From Pseudolysinimonas kribbensis (GTDB lineage: Bacteria > Actinomycetota > Actinomycetes > Actinomycetales > Microbacteriaceae), in the NCBI RefSeq assembly GCF_030161895.1, contig NZ_BSVB01000001.1:1984001-2048000 (forward strand): a DNA stretch of 64,000 nt. Reading direction: 5' to 3'. Shown here in pieces: positions 16,557 through 25,721 of the stretch. How positions within the stretch are numbered: the stretch's first letter is position 1; every line of letters begins with the position of its first letter. Below the pieces are notes generated by a model. The model saw only the letters and a program-made list of their open reading frames with translations, made no database searches and was not told where the DNA came from. The position numbers were made by a program, and so were the translations under genes.

Positions 16557-19500
16557 TCAGTCCGTCGGCGATCCGTCTCCACGCCGCCGACGGATCACGA
16601 TCGCGAGACCGCCCGCGAGCAGCAGCACGAGCGCCATCGCGACGCCCGGGAGCAGGAGGTCGCTGCCGGTGAGCGCGAGCCCGCCCGGCGGGTCGACGAG
16701 CACCCGCGACGTGGACGGATCACTGGTGATCGTCCCGCCGCCGCGGAGCGTGCCGCTGACCGTCGCGCTGTTGCTCAGCCGGGAGCCGCGGACGAGGTCG
16801 GCATCCACGACCGTGTAGGTCGCGGTGCAGGTGACCGACTCAGCCGGTGACAGCGTCGACGCGCTGTCGGGGCAGGCGATCGCCGAGAGCGTGCCGTGAC
16901 CGGTGAAGGCGCCCTCGTGCACGACCGGGTCGGTGATCGTCACGTTGCCGGTGTTGGTGACCGCGAACGAGTAGGTCACCACCTGACCCGCGCGGGTGAC
17001 CTTCGCGGCGTCGGCCGTCTTCACGATCGTCAGCGCCGGTGCCGGACTCGTGGTCACGACCGAGGTCGACGGCGGCGACACGGGAGGCGTCGTGCCGTCC
17101 GGCGGGGTGCCGGTGACCGTGGCGGTGTTGGTGAGCGCCCCGGAATCCACGTCGTCCTGGGTCGCCGTGTAGTCCGCGGTGCAGCTGACGTCATCGCCGG
17201 GCGCGAGGCTGATCGGACCGGTCGGGCACTGGATCGCCGACAGCGCGCCGCTGCCCGAGAACGCGCCCTCGTCGATCACCGGATCGGTGATCGTGACGTT
17301 GCCGGTGTTCGTGACCAGGAACGAGTAGGTCAGATGCTGCCCCGCCGCCGCCGCCGTCACATCCGCCGTCTTGGCGAGGGTGAGCGCCGGTGTCCGCGTC
17401 ACGTTCACCGTCGCGGTGGAGGGGATGGACAGCGCGACGACGCCGCTCGGCGCGACGCCGGTCGCCGTCGCGGTGTTCGAGACGACGCCGCCCGCGTCGA
17501 TGTCGGCTTGGGTGACCGTGTAGTCGGCGCTGCAGGTCTCGAACTGCCCCGCGAGCAGGGTCTCCCGGGGGCAGTCCAGCGCGCCGAGGGTGCCGGTGCC
17601 GGTGAACGTGGTCTCCGGCACATCGATCGCCGAGAGCGTGACGTTGCCCGTGTTCGTCACGAGGAAGGAGTAGGTCACGCTCTGCCCGGCGGCGTCGACG
17701 GTGGTCGGCGTCGCGGTCTTGCTCAGGGTGATCCCGGGCGCCTCGGGCGTGGGAACGACGATGGTCGACGGCTCCGAGGGGACCGGGATCTCCGATCCTG
17801 GCGGCGTGCCCGTCACCGTCGCGGTGTTGCTGACGCTGCCCGCGTCCACATCCCCACCGCTGAGGGTGTAGTCGGCGGTGCAGAGCGTCTGCTCCCCGGG
17901 CGCGAGGGTCGTCTGCGCGCACGTCGGCGTCGGCAGCGAGCCGGTGCCCGTGAAGGTGGAATCGTCGATCGCGATGTCGCTCATGGTCACGTTGCCGGTG
18001 TTGGTGACCACGAAGTCGTAGGTGATCGTCTGACCCGGCTGGAAGGTCGCGTCTCCGGATGGCGTGGCCGACTTCACGACGGTGAGCGCCGGAGCGGGGT
18101 CGGCGGCGGGCGTCGACGTCGTCGACGGCGGAGAGGTGGTGACCACGCCGCTCGGCGGGGTGCCGTGGGCCGTCGCGGTGTTGTCGACCGCGTGCGCCGC
18201 CACATCATCCGGGGTCACCGTGTAGAGCGCGTCCGCTGTGCACGTCTCGGTGTCCCCGGGTGCGAGCGTCGTGCTCGGACAGGTGACCGGCCCGGCCTTG
18301 GCGTCGGTGACGCCGACGTCGGTCAGGGCCACGTCTCCGGTGTTCGTGACGGTGAAGGTGTAGCCGATCGTGTCACCGGCATTCGTGATGCCGTCGCCGT
18401 TGGCATCCGTCGGCGTTCCGGCGTGCTTCACCAACGTGAGGGCCGGGCTCTCGAAATGCACCGTGCTCGATCCCGGCGGGTTCAGCCCGACCGTCGTCAC
18501 GTTGCCGGGGCCGTTCGTATAGGCGACCCCGGTGGTCGCGGAGGCGACCTGCACGGTGACGGTGCACGACGCCATGCCGGCGGCGAGGTCGCCCGTCGCG
18601 GCGACGCTCGTGCTGCCCGCGGCGGCCGTGACCACGCCGGACGGGCAGGTGGTGCTGATCGCCGGCACCGCCGCCACCCGGAGGCCGGACGGCAGCGCGT
18701 CGGTGAACGACCAGCCGTTCTTCGCGGCGAGCTCACTCGTGTTGGTGACCGTGAACGTCAGGGCCGACGCGCCCCCGGTCGGAACGATCGCGGGGCTGAA
18801 GGCCTTGTCCAGCTGCGGGGTCACGTCGAGGATCTTGAAGTTGTCGAACGCCTGGTCGTTCCCGGAACCGGACGGCTGCTGGTTGGTGAGGCGGAATCCG
18901 ATCGTCGAGCTGGTGACCAGAGCGGACTGGTTGCCGGTGAACGTGCCGACGGTGACGGTCGCTGCGTCGACGGCGAAGCTGCGCCGATTCGGGTCGGCGC
19001 AGATGTTGTAGTCGGTCGTGTTCAGCGGGATGGCACTGCCTCCGTCGAGGAGGTAGAACCGATCGAGCGCCTGTACTCCGGTGGAGCAGAGGTTGCCGAC
19101 CTGAACGGAGAACGTGAGGAACCGGCCACTGGTGGGCACGGTGATCCCGTTGCCTTGCAGCATCGTGCCGGTGTAGTTGTTCGACGTGCCGCCGACGGTC
19201 TGGTCGGCGACCGCGAGGTTCTGTGTCGGGTCGGTCATGCCGTTGTAGAGCCCGATGCCGGACGGGATCGTCCGCGCGCTCGGCCACCATCCGCTCGACG
19301 CGCCGCAGAAGCTCTGCGCCCCGAGGGCCGCGTTGGTCGCCTGGTGGCCGAAGATCAGCCCGTTGCAGAGCGTGGTGTTCTGGTACACGGGGTCCGCCGT
19401 GTAGGTCGCTCCGCTGCTGCTCGTGTAACCGGCGATCCTGGTTGCGCCCGCGACCGGCGCATTCTGGAAGTCCTCCTGGTAGACGAGGGTTCCGTCGCTC

Positions 19501-19679
19501 GGCACCCCCGGGTTCCCGGGTGCGGCGCTCGCCGGTTGGGCGACCAGACCCAGGGCCAGGCCGGAGGCGATCAACGCGGCGGCGCCCGCCGCCGCAGCGA
19601 GACGCAGCGGCAGCGATCGCAGTGCCGGCAACAGGCCCCGCCTGCCCTGCTTCGAACCAGGTACGGACAGACCGGTCAC
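16557..19679 (-). CDS. Cell-wall surface protein with DUF11 repeats and LAxTG-like sorting signal
   Basis: About 1040 residues, intact. GTG at 19679 is preferred because AGGGGGA lies six bases upstream; an open frame continues to 19757. A signal peptide (LRLAAAAGAAALIASGLALGLVAQPASA) is followed by an N-terminal lectin- or jelly-roll-like domain (about 50-300) and five DUF11 repeats, each with a YxFxVTNTGNVxxxD core and a C-x20-25-C pair. The C-terminus has LALTG, a hydrophobic helix and RRRR, a sortase signal; LAxTG is the form typical of class E sortases. It is expected to be covalently attached to peptidoglycan. No sortase gene is in the window. Adhesion or stalk function is inferred. Confidence 0.88.
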   Translation of the reverse strand: MTGLSVPGSKQGRRGLLPALRSLPLRLAAAAGAAALIASGLALGLVAQPASAAPGNPGVPSDGTLVYQEDFQNAPVAGATRIAGYTSSSGATYTADPVYQNTTLCNGLIFGHQATNAALGAQSFCGASSGWWPSARTIPSGIGLYNGMTDPTQNLAVADQTVGGTSNNYTGTMLQGNGITVPTSGRFLTFSVQVGNLCSTGVQALDRFYLLDGGSAIPLNTTDYNICADPNRRSFAVDAATVTVGTFTGNQSALVTSSTIGFRLTNQQPSGSGNDQAFDNFKILDVTPQLDKAFSPAIVPTGGASALTFTVTNTSELAAKNGWSFTDALPSGLRVAAVPAISTTCPSGVVTAAAGSTSVAATGDLAAGMASCTVTVQVASATTGVAYTNGPGNVTTVGLNPPGSSTVHFESPALTLVKHAGTPTDANGDGITNAGDTIGYTFTVTNTGDVALTDVGVTDAKAGPVTCPSTTLAPGDTETCTADALYTVTPDDVAAHAVDNTATAHGTPPSGVVTTSPPSTTSTPAADPAPALTVVKSATPSGDATFQPGQTITYDFVVTNTGNVTMSDIAIDDSTFTGTGSLPTPTCAQTTLAPGEQTLCTADYTLSGGDVDAGSVSNTATVTGTPPGSEIPVPSEPSTIVVPTPEAPGITLSKTATPTTVDAAGQSVTYSFLVTNTGNVTLSAIDVPETTFTGTGTLGALDCPRETLLAGQFETCSADYTVTQADIDAGGVVSNTATATGVAPSGVVALSIPSTATVNVTRTPALTLAKTADVTAAAAGQHLTYSFLVTNTGNVTITDPVIDEGAFSGSGALSAIQCPTGPISLAPGDDVSCTADYTATQDDVDSGALTNTATVTGTPPDGTTPPVSPPSTSVVTTSPAPALTIVKTADAAKVTRAGQVVTYSFAVTNTGNVTITDPVVHEGAFTGHGTLSAIACPDSASTLSPAESVTCTATYTVVDADLVRGSRLSNSATVSGTLRGGGTITSDPSTSRVLVDPPGGLALTGSDLLLPGVAMALVLLLAGGLAIVIRRRRGDGSPTD

Positions 19680-19784
19680 TCGGATCCCCCTGCGAATCGC
19701 GACTCGGCGCTCCCAGCCCCATCCACACCCGTGGATCACGCGAATAGTCGTCAGCATAGCGATCGGCGCGGCCGGCGCCCATGG

Positions 19785-21242
19785 TTACTCCCGGGGCGTG
19801 AAGAGGTCCGTGATGTCGTGCCCGTCGTCGATGTCGGTGAGCACGACATCCCCGGATCGGAGCCGGGTGCCGGAGCGGACGGGCAGGCTGCGTCCGTCCC
19901 GGCTCGCGAGCGCCACGCGGGCGAGCTCGTCGGGGAACAGGTCGCCGACCGTGGCGCCGTCGGCGGCCGACCCCGACTCGACGGTGTGGCGCTCGAGGCC
20001 GGTGGGCCGGTCCGCGAAGCGGACGTCGAGCGACCAGGGACGCGCCTCCACCTCGCGCATCGGCACCCGGAGCGCTCGGGCCAGCAGCGGCACGAGTCCG
20101 CCTTGCACCACGACGGAGAACAGGACGACGACGAAGACGATCCCGTATAGCGTCTGCGCGCCGGGCACGTCGGCACTCACGATGAGCAGCCCGAGCAGGA
20201 TCGGCACCGCGCCCTTGAGCCCCGCCCAGAGCAGGAACGCGCGCTCGCCCCACCGGATGCGCAACGGGAGGCTCAGTGCACCGACCAGCACCGGCCGAAT
20301 GATGAACGACAGGATCGCCGCGATGGCGAGTCCGGGCACCAGCACCTCCGGCCGGAGCACGACGTCGAGCCGGATCGTCAGCCCCAGCACCGCGAACGCG
20401 ACGATCTCGGCCAGGCTGGCGATGCCCGAGGTGAATCGGGTGATCTCCGTCTTGTAGGGCGCGTGCAGGTCGCCGATGAGGATCCCGGCGATGAACACGG
20501 CGAGGAACCCCGAGCCGTGGGCGGCGGTGCCCAGACCGTAGAGCAGCCCGGCGGCGGCGATCGCGAAGACCGACGCGAGCGATTCGCTGGGGAGGGTGAG
20601 GCGCGACAGCAGCAGTCGCAGGCCGAGCCCTCCGATGATGCCGACCACGGCGCCGATGCCCAGTTGCAGCAGGAATTCGAGCACCCCGCTGCCGACGGCG
20701 CCCCACCCCGTGCCGGTGGCGGCGAGCAGGGCGGCCATGATGGCGATCCCCACCGGGTCGTTGGCGCCGGACTCGCCCTCGAGGATCGTGCCGGTGCGGC
20801 CGCCGATCTCCTTGCGCCCCAGCACGGAGAAGACGACGGCCGGGTCGGTCGGCGAGAGCGCAGCCCCGAGCAGAAGCGACGCGGTGAGATCGAGCCCGAG
20901 CAGGAGATGAGCGGCGAGGGCGACTGCCGCGGCCGTGACGGCGGTGCCGGCGATGCCGAGCCAGAGAATGGGCGCGGCCGAGCCGCGGAAGCGCCGCCAG
21001 CCGATGTGCATGCCGCCGTCGAACAGGATGAAGGCGAGCGCGATGCTGACGACCTTCTCGTCGAGCTGTCGTCCGGATTCCGCGACGGGCGGAAGGGCCA
21101 GAGCGAGGAGGGCTGCCGCGACCAGGAAGAACGCCGGGGCCGGGATCCGCAGCCGCTGGCTCAGCCGGTTGGAGAGCACCGCGAGGATCACGGCGGCGGC
21201 GACGGCGGCCACCACGAGCGCGAAGGCGATCTGATCGGTCAT
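19785..21242 (-). CDS. Monovalent cation/H+ antiporter, NhaP2/CvrA type (CPA1) with C-terminal RCK_C domain
   Basis: A 485-residue protein. About 12 membrane segments (residues 1-390) contain ALAFILFDGGMHI, the ion-site region AALSPTDPAVVFSVL and ESGANDPVGIAI with its conserved acidic residues. The hydrophilic tail (about 405-485) includes a TrkA-C/RCK_C fold (DGATVGDLFPDELARVALASRDG, SGTRLRSGDVVLTDI) that usually senses ligands or regulates gating. Family members exchange K+ or Na+ for H+. The ATG at 21242 begins at the first membrane helix. The gene is intact. Confidence 0.9.
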   Translation of the reverse strand: MTDQIAFALVVAAVAAAVILAVLSNRLSQRLRIPAPAFFLVAAALLALALPPVAESGRQLDEKVVSIALAFILFDGGMHIGWRRFRGSAAPILWLGIAGTAVTAAAVALAAHLLLGLDLTASLLLGAALSPTDPAVVFSVLGRKEIGGRTGTILEGESGANDPVGIAIMAALLAATGTGWGAVGSGVLEFLLQLGIGAVVGIIGGLGLRLLLSRLTLPSESLASVFAIAAAGLLYGLGTAAHGSGFLAVFIAGILIGDLHAPYKTEITRFTSGIASLAEIVAFAVLGLTIRLDVVLRPEVLVPGLAIAAILSFIIRPVLVGALSLPLRIRWGERAFLLWAGLKGAVPILLGLLIVSADVPGAQTLYGIVFVVVLFSVVVQGGLVPLLARALRVPMREVEARPWSLDVRFADRPTGLERHTVESGSAADGATVGDLFPDELARVALASRDGRSLPVRSGTRLRSGDVVLTDIDDGHDITDLFTPRE

Positions 21243-21404
21243 GCGGCTCCAGGGCGTGCGGGGATGGAGCCGACCAGACTTCCCGGCGCACCTGGGGCCA
21301 GCGTAGCCGGGCGTCCACCGGCGGAGCACGAGCGGATCGTCGGGCCCGGACTCCGGGCCGCCTGCACGGCACCTTCGGATATGTCGAAAGCACCCACGAC
21401 ACTA

Positions 21405-21431
21405 TTGGCACTCGGCAGCGGAGAGTGCTAA
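21405..21431. promoter_or_regulatory. CIRCE element (HrcA operator)
   Basis: TTGGCACTC, nine bases (GGCAGCGGA), GAGTGCTAA. This differs from the canonical TTAGCACTC-N9-GAGTGCTAA by one base. It lies 56 bp before the Hsp20 start, marking the gene as HrcA-repressed and heat-inducible. hrcA itself is not in the window. Confidence 0.88.
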
Positions 21432-21486
21432 TACATCTTCCGTGGCCCCTCGACCGGGACCGCACCCGATGAGGAAGGAGAGATCC

Positions 21487-21912
21487 ATGTCCAACCCGTT
21501 CGATGTTCTGAGCCAGCTCGACCGCCTCGCGTCCGGCGTGTTCGACACGGCCCTGACTCCTCGCCTGATGCCCGTCGACCTGTTCCGTGACGGCGACCAG
21601 TACGTGCTGTCCGCCGACCTCCCCGGCATCGATCCGGCCAGCGTCGACCTCGACGTGGACGGCCAGCTGCTGACCATCCGCGCGGAGCGCAGGACGCCGG
21701 CGAACGACGGCGTGCAGTGGCTGAGCCACGAGCGCCCCGACGGCTCCTACATGCGCCAGTTCACCCTCGGGGACGGCGTCGACGTGGAGCGGATCACCGC
21801 GAACTACGAGCACGGCGTGCTGTCGGTCATCATCCCGATGGCCGAGCGCGCCAAGCCCCGCAAGATCGCCGTCGCCGCGGGCGGTGCGGAACAGAAGCAG
21901 GTGAGGGCCTGA
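21487..21912 (+). CDS. Hsp20/alpha-crystallin small heat-shock protein
   Basis: A 141-residue ATP-independent chaperone that holds unfolding proteins in the cytoplasm. The alpha-crystallin domain spans about residues 28-130, with DLFRDGDQYVLSADLPGIDP at the start and the closing A-x-x-x-GVL motif in ANYEHGVLSVIIP. The usual C-terminal IxI motif appears weakly as KIAV. AAGGAGAGA precedes the ATG. A CIRCE element upstream indicates HrcA control. The stop codon overlaps the start of a small downstream ORF. Confidence 0.95.
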   Translation: MSNPFDVLSQLDRLASGVFDTALTPRLMPVDLFRDGDQYVLSADLPGIDPASVDLDVDGQLLTIRAERRTPANDGVQWLSHERPDGSYMRQFTLGDGVDVERITANYEHGVLSVIIPMAERAKPRKIAVAAGGAEQKQVRA

Positions 21913-22085
21913 TGAGGCGGCTCGTGGCCGTGCCGCAGGACCCGCGCGATCGCCGCTCCGAGGGCTCCGGGGTGCGGCTTCCGAACCTCGGACGACGGCT
22001 CACGCCGCCGCTCGGGGAGCGTCGGCCGTCGCGCACCGGCTGGTCCGGGCGCTTCCCGGGAGGCCCGCCGCTGCGCGCCGCCTGA
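21912..22085 (+). CDS. Small basic ORF coupled to hsp20 (uncertain)
   Basis: A 57-codon frame begins in the TGATG overlap with the hsp20 stop and ends seven bases before a hairpin terminator, which is where a second cistron would be expected. The product is Arg/Gly/Pro-rich with no recognisable domain (MRRLVAVPQDPRDRRSEG and so on). High GC makes chance ORFs of this size common, so this may be untranslated. Confidence 0.3.
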   Translation: MRRLVAVPQDPRDRRSEGSGVRLPNLGRRLTPPLGERRPSRTGWSGRFPGGPPLRAA

Positions 22086-22091
22086 GCAACC

Positions 22092-22123
22092 GGGTCCCGG
22101 ACGCGTCCTCGCGCCCGGGACCC
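22092..22123 (+). terminator. Hairpin terminator after the hsp20 unit
   Basis: GGGTCCCGG (22092-22100) pairs perfectly with CCGGGACCC (22115-22123) around a 14-base loop. No T tract follows, as is common in high-GC actinobacteria. Confidence 0.6.
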
Positions 22124-22160
22124 CTCGGCTCGGGTCGGGGCTCATCGATGCCGTCGGACG

Positions 22161-22454
22161 TCAGGTCGCCGTTCGGATCCTGACCTCGCGCTCCATCCGC
22201 TTCTCGTGCCGCCGGCGGCCCTTGATCGCCTCGAGCTCACGGCTCTTCGGCGGCGCGCTCGTCACCAGCTGCTCGAGCATGCGGCGAGTCGCGAGCGCGA
22301 TCTCGTCGATCGCCTGCTCGAACGCCGCCGCGTTCGCGCGGGAGGGCCGGGTCGACCCGCTGACCTTGCGCACGAACTGGAGCGCGGCCTCCCGTACCTC
22401 GTCATCGGTGGTCGGCGGCTCGAAGTTGTGGAGGCACCGGATGTTGCGGCACAT
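22161..22454 (-). CDS. DUF2277 family protein
   Basis: A 97-residue protein starting MCRNIRCLHNFEPPTTDDEV, followed by REAALQFVRKVSGSTRPSRAN and DEIALATRRML, which is the full DUF2277 pattern. The ATG at 22454 is chosen because the family always begins MCRNI; the open frame extends further upstream without support. The function is unknown in the literature known to me. The tail is Arg/Lys-rich. The gene is intact and divergent from the flavin reductase. Confidence 0.88.
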   Translation of the reverse strand: MCRNIRCLHNFEPPTTDDEVREAALQFVRKVSGSTRPSRANAAAFEQAIDEIALATRRMLEQLVTSAPPKSRELEAIKGRRRHEKRMEREVRIRTAT

Positions 22455-22541
22455 GCCGCCGACCATAGTCCGTGAGGAGCGCCGTGGTGCCGTGTCCGAA
22501 TCCCGCGAGCCCAGGCATCCGGCGATCGTCAGGATCGACAG

Positions 22542-23157
22542 GTGCGAACACACGACGTGATCAGCCCCGCGATCTTCTACTTCGGCACCCCGGTCGCTCT
22601 GCTGAGCACCGTGACCCCGACCTCGCTCCGATGTCGAGCATCTTCTGGCTCGGCCGACGGGCCGTCATCGGCATGTCGCCGCGGTCGCAGACGGCGCTCA
22701 ACATCCGCGCGACCGGCGAGTGCGTGATCAATCTGCCCTCCGCCGACCTCGTGGATGCCGTCGACCGGCTCGCGCTGACGACCGGCCGCAATCCGGTCTC
22801 GGAGCGCAAGGCCTCTGTCGGATACCGGTACGAGCCCGACAAGTTCGGTGTCGCCGGGCTCACTCCCGTGCCCTCCGATCTCGTGCACCCGTTCCGCGTC
22901 GCCGAATGCGCGGTCAACCTCGAGGCGCGACTGGTGGTCGACCACCGGTCCGACGCCGATGCCGACTCGATGCGGCCGATGGAGCTCGAGATCGTGCGCA
23001 CGCACGTCCATCCGCGCATCCGCTCCGACGAGGGGATGCAGCGGGTCGACCCCGATGCATGGCGGCCGCTCATCATGAGCTTCCAGCACTTCTACGGCGT
23101 CGGCGAGCGGCTGCACCCTCCCGGCTCGCCACCATCGGTGAGGAGTGGTACCGGTAG
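22542..23157 (+). CDS. Flavin reductase-like FMN-binding protein (two apparent frameshifts)
   Basis: The corrected protein has about 205 residues. N-terminal VISPAIFYFGTPVALLSTVTPD leads into LAPMSSIFWLGRRAVIGMSPRSQTALNIRATGECVINLPS, the split-barrel flavin reductase pattern (DIM6/NTAB family). The frame breaks at the C run 22615-22618 and the C run 23116-23118; adding one C to each gives TVTPDLAPMSS and the C-terminus HPSRLATIGEEWYR, with stop at 23157. The GTG start at 22542 is weakly supported. The protein likely binds FMN and reduces or transfers flavin; the partner oxygenase is unknown. Confidence 0.83.
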
Positions 23158-23280
23158 GCGCGGCGGACCGCCGCGTTCGGTCGGCGCACAGCCGAACCGG
23201 CTAGATTCGACCCATCTGTTCGATGGGCGAGTCGCCCGCACCTCTGACTGGGAAGTCGGACTTCGATCCCAGGAGAGGCC

Positions 23281-24352
23281 ATGTCCTCCGTTTCGTACAC
23301 GCGCACCATCTCGGCATCCGCCGCGGGCCCGAACTTCGCCGCGATGTCGCGTGTCGTCCGCGAGACGGGGCTGCTGCGCCGCAGTCGCTGGTTCTACGCC
23401 CTCCTGCTCGGCGGGCTGTTCGTCGCGCTCGGCGGGGCCATCACCGGCTTCGTCATGCTGGGCGACTCGTGGTACCAGTTGCTCATCGCCGCGGCACTCG
23501 GGCTGATCTTCACACAGTTCGCCTTCCTGTCCCATGAGGCCGCGCACCGCCAGGTGCTCGCATCCGGGCCGGCGAACGACCGCCTCGGGCGGTTCATCGG
23601 CACGGCGATGGTGGGCATGAGCTACCAGTGGTGGATGACGAAGCACACCCGCCACCACGCCAACCCGAACCAGCTCGGCAAAGACCCCGACATCGCGGCC
23701 GACACGGTCTCCTTCCACCAGGATTCCGCGGCGTCGCGCCGGGGCCTCCTCGCTCTGTTCACGCGGGTGCAGGGCTACGTGTTCTTCCCGCTGCTCTCGG
23801 TCGAGGGCGTCAACCTCCACGTGCAGTCCGTGCGCTCGCTCGTCGAGCGCCGCAAGGTGCACGGCCGTGGATTCGAGCTCACCGTGCTCGCTCTGCGCTT
23901 CGGGATCCTGCTGAGCGCCGTCTTCCTCGTCCTTCCGCTCGGGATGGCGTTCGCCTTCCTCGGTGTGCAGCTCGCCGTGTTCGGCATCTACATGGGGGCC
24001 ACGTTCGCCCCGAATCACGTCGGCATGCCGTTCGTGGCGCGCGACGCGAAGCTCGACTTCCTCTCCAAGCAGGTGCTGACCTCGCGCAACATCACGGGCG
24101 GCTGGGCGATGACGCTCCTCATGGGCGGCCTCAACTACCAGGTCGAGCACCACCTCTTCCCGAGCATGTCGCGACCGCACCTCGCCCGGGCCCGCGACAT
24201 CGTGCGCGAGCACTGCGAGCAGCACGACGTCCCCTACACCGAGTCGACGCTCCCGGCCGCCTGGCATCGGGTGATCGAGCACCTCAACACGGTCGGCGGA
24301 GCCTCCGCGGATCTTCGAGTGCCCCGTCGCCGCGCGCTACAGCGCGGGCTGA
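23281..24352 (+). CDS. Membrane fatty acid desaturase (apparent frameshift at C-terminus)
   Basis: About 357 residues, acyl-lipid or acyl-CoA desaturase type. Three histidine boxes are visible: HEAAH (about 84), HTRHH (about 121) and QVEHH (about 290), which hold the di-iron centre; hydrophobic segments lie between them. AGGAGAGGCC precedes the ATG. Near 24312 the frame runs into the opposite-strand regulator; the other frame ends FECPVAARYSAG with a stop at 24352, close to the usual DPFECP ending. This needs two bases added at the C of GATCTT or one removed just before. It introduces double bonds into membrane acyl chains, for example in cold adaptation. Confidence 0.9.
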
Positions 24353-24377
24353 GCCGGCCCGTACCCCGGGGGATACC

Positions 24378-25529
24378 TCAAGAGCGCTTGCCCAGCACGA
24401 AGCGCTGGATCGCGATCACGGCGGCGCCGCGGCACCACTGTGAGTCGTCGCCTGAGGTGCTGACGAGGTCAGGCGTACGCGCTCTCGGGTCGCGGTCGAG
24501 CGCGATGCCCTCCCGAATCGCGTCGGCAGCCACGTCGGTCAGGCCGATGCCCTCACCACCCAGCACGATGCGCTCGGCAGCGGTGAGATTCGCCACGGCC
24601 GCGATCAGGCGGCCGAGCGCGCGACCGGCATCGTCGACGACGCGCAATGCAGCGGAGTCGCCCGACGATGCGAGTTGCAGCGCCTCCGGGTAGTCGACGA
24701 CGCGACCGACTGCAGCGGAGACCGCCTGGCTGATGGCGGTCGAGGTGAGCACGCTGCGCGCGCACCCGCGATGGCCTGCCGGGCACACCGGGCCGAAGGG
24801 ATCCAGCGGCCAGTGGCCGACGAGCCCGAGTCCCGAGTCGCCGTCGACGACGACATCGCCGTGGATGACGAGGCCGTACCCGACTCCGGCACCCAGGGTG
24901 ATGACGGCGAAGCGGTCGAGGCCGCGCCCGACCCCGAACCAGTGCTGCGCCTCGGTGAACGCGACGACGTCGTTCTCGATGACGACAGGAAGATCGGTCT
25001 CGTGCTCGACCATGCTCCCGAGGGGCACGTCCTCCCATCCGAGGAACGGGGCGCTGCGCACGGTGCCGTGGTCGGCAACCAATCCGCCGATCCCGATCCC
25101 GACGGCCGTCGGGGTCGGCAGACCCCGCGAGACGCTCGACACCAGCTCGCCGACCTGGCGTGCGACGGCGCGCGGTTCCTGCGATGTGAGCTGCATCGAC
25201 TCCTCAGCGACCACGTTGGCACGCAGGTCCGTGACGACGGCGCGCAGGTCGGCGCCCGTCAACTTCATCCCGACGAAATGCCGCGAGTCCGCCACGACAT
25301 CCAGCGGCCGCGATGGCCGCCCGGCACGCGGTGTCTCGGATCGCTCGTCGAGCTCGACGAGCAGACCGCTCTCGATCAGCGGAGTGCTCAGTCGGGTCAA
25401 GGATCCCGGCGAGAGATCTAGTCTCCGCGCGATGTCGCTCCGGGAGATCGGACCGTGCAGCAGCACCTCGAGCGCGACCGCGAGCGTGGCCCCCGAGTCG
25501 GGCGTCCACGCCGGCGTGGTGATCCGCAT
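24378..25529 (-). CDS. ROK-family transcriptional repressor (NagC/XylR type)
   Basis: A 383-residue protein. The N-terminal winged helix-turn-helix (about 15-70: LEVLLHGPISRSDIARRLDLSPGSLTRLSTPLIESGLL) is followed by a ROK sugar-kinase-like domain (about 85-380) with VGIGIGGLV, a GAGVGYGLVIHG segment and the zinc-type motif CPAGHRGCARS. It lacks clear kinase specificity and serves as a sugar-sensing repressor. It is divergent from the binding-protein gene of the isomalto-oligosaccharide locus across a 192-bp AT-rich region and is the likely regulator of that operon. The gene is intact. Confidence 0.92.
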   Translation of the reverse strand: MRITTPAWTPDSGATLAVALEVLLHGPISRSDIARRLDLSPGSLTRLSTPLIESGLLVELDERSETPRAGRPSRPLDVVADSRHFVGMKLTGADLRAVVTDLRANVVAEESMQLTSQEPRAVARQVGELVSSVSRGLPTPTAVGIGIGGLVADHGTVRSAPFLGWEDVPLGSMVEHETDLPVVIENDVVAFTEAQHWFGVGRGLDRFAVITLGAGVGYGLVIHGDVVVDGDSGLGLVGHWPLDPFGPVCPAGHRGCARSVLTSTAISQAVSAAVGRVVDYPEALQLASSGDSAALRVVDDAGRALGRLIAAVANLTAAERIVLGGEGIGLTDVAADAIREGIALDRDPRARTPDLVSTSGDDSQWCRGAAVIAIQRFVLGKRS

Positions 25530-25621
25530 TCCGTCCCTCCTTCGATGTGCTCAGAGTGACATAGCGGGGTATCTATTGCAAAGGAAACAACTAGGCCATC
25601 GATTGGCCGCGGATCTCGCAG

Positions 25622-25650
25622 TTGACAGTGTATTTATTTTTGTTGTAAAA
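25622..25650 (+). promoter_or_regulatory. Promoter of the isomalto-oligosaccharide operon
   Basis: TTGACA (25622-25627) and a TGTAAA/GTAAAA -10 region about 16-17 bases later lie in a strikingly AT-rich tract (25560-25655) between the ROK regulator and the importer. The tract also contains AAAGGAAACAAC and TTGTTGTAAAAC, candidate ROK half-sites, but no perfect palindrome was found. Confidence 0.5.
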
Positions 25651-25721
25651 CTTACCTCGCACGGCCCCCGACTCTCGCGGACGAGGTCGGACCCCCGAAC
25701 CACGACAGGAGAACCCACGCA

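Noticed and set aside
16557..18480. Possible CRISPR or tandem DNA repeat because of periodic similarity
   Set aside because: The periodicity of about 330-400 bp comes from divergent DUF11 protein modules. There are no short identical repeats with spacers.
16896..20150. A 1084-codon open frame on the plus strand opposite the DUF11 surface protein
   Set aside because: It is antisense to an intact 1040-residue gene with clear domains. The translation is Arg/Gly/His-rich, typical of shadow frames in high-GC coding DNA.
18733..21813. A 1026-codon minus-strand frame spanning three genes
   Set aside because: It runs across the DUF11 gene start, the NhaP2 gene and the hsp20 promoter in the wrong frame; composition is low-complexity Arg/Pro/Ala.
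24378..24693. Desaturase C-terminus extending to 24693
   Set aside because: That extension overlaps the ROK regulator on the other strand and is low-complexity; the alternative frame ends at 24352 with a family-like FECP tail.
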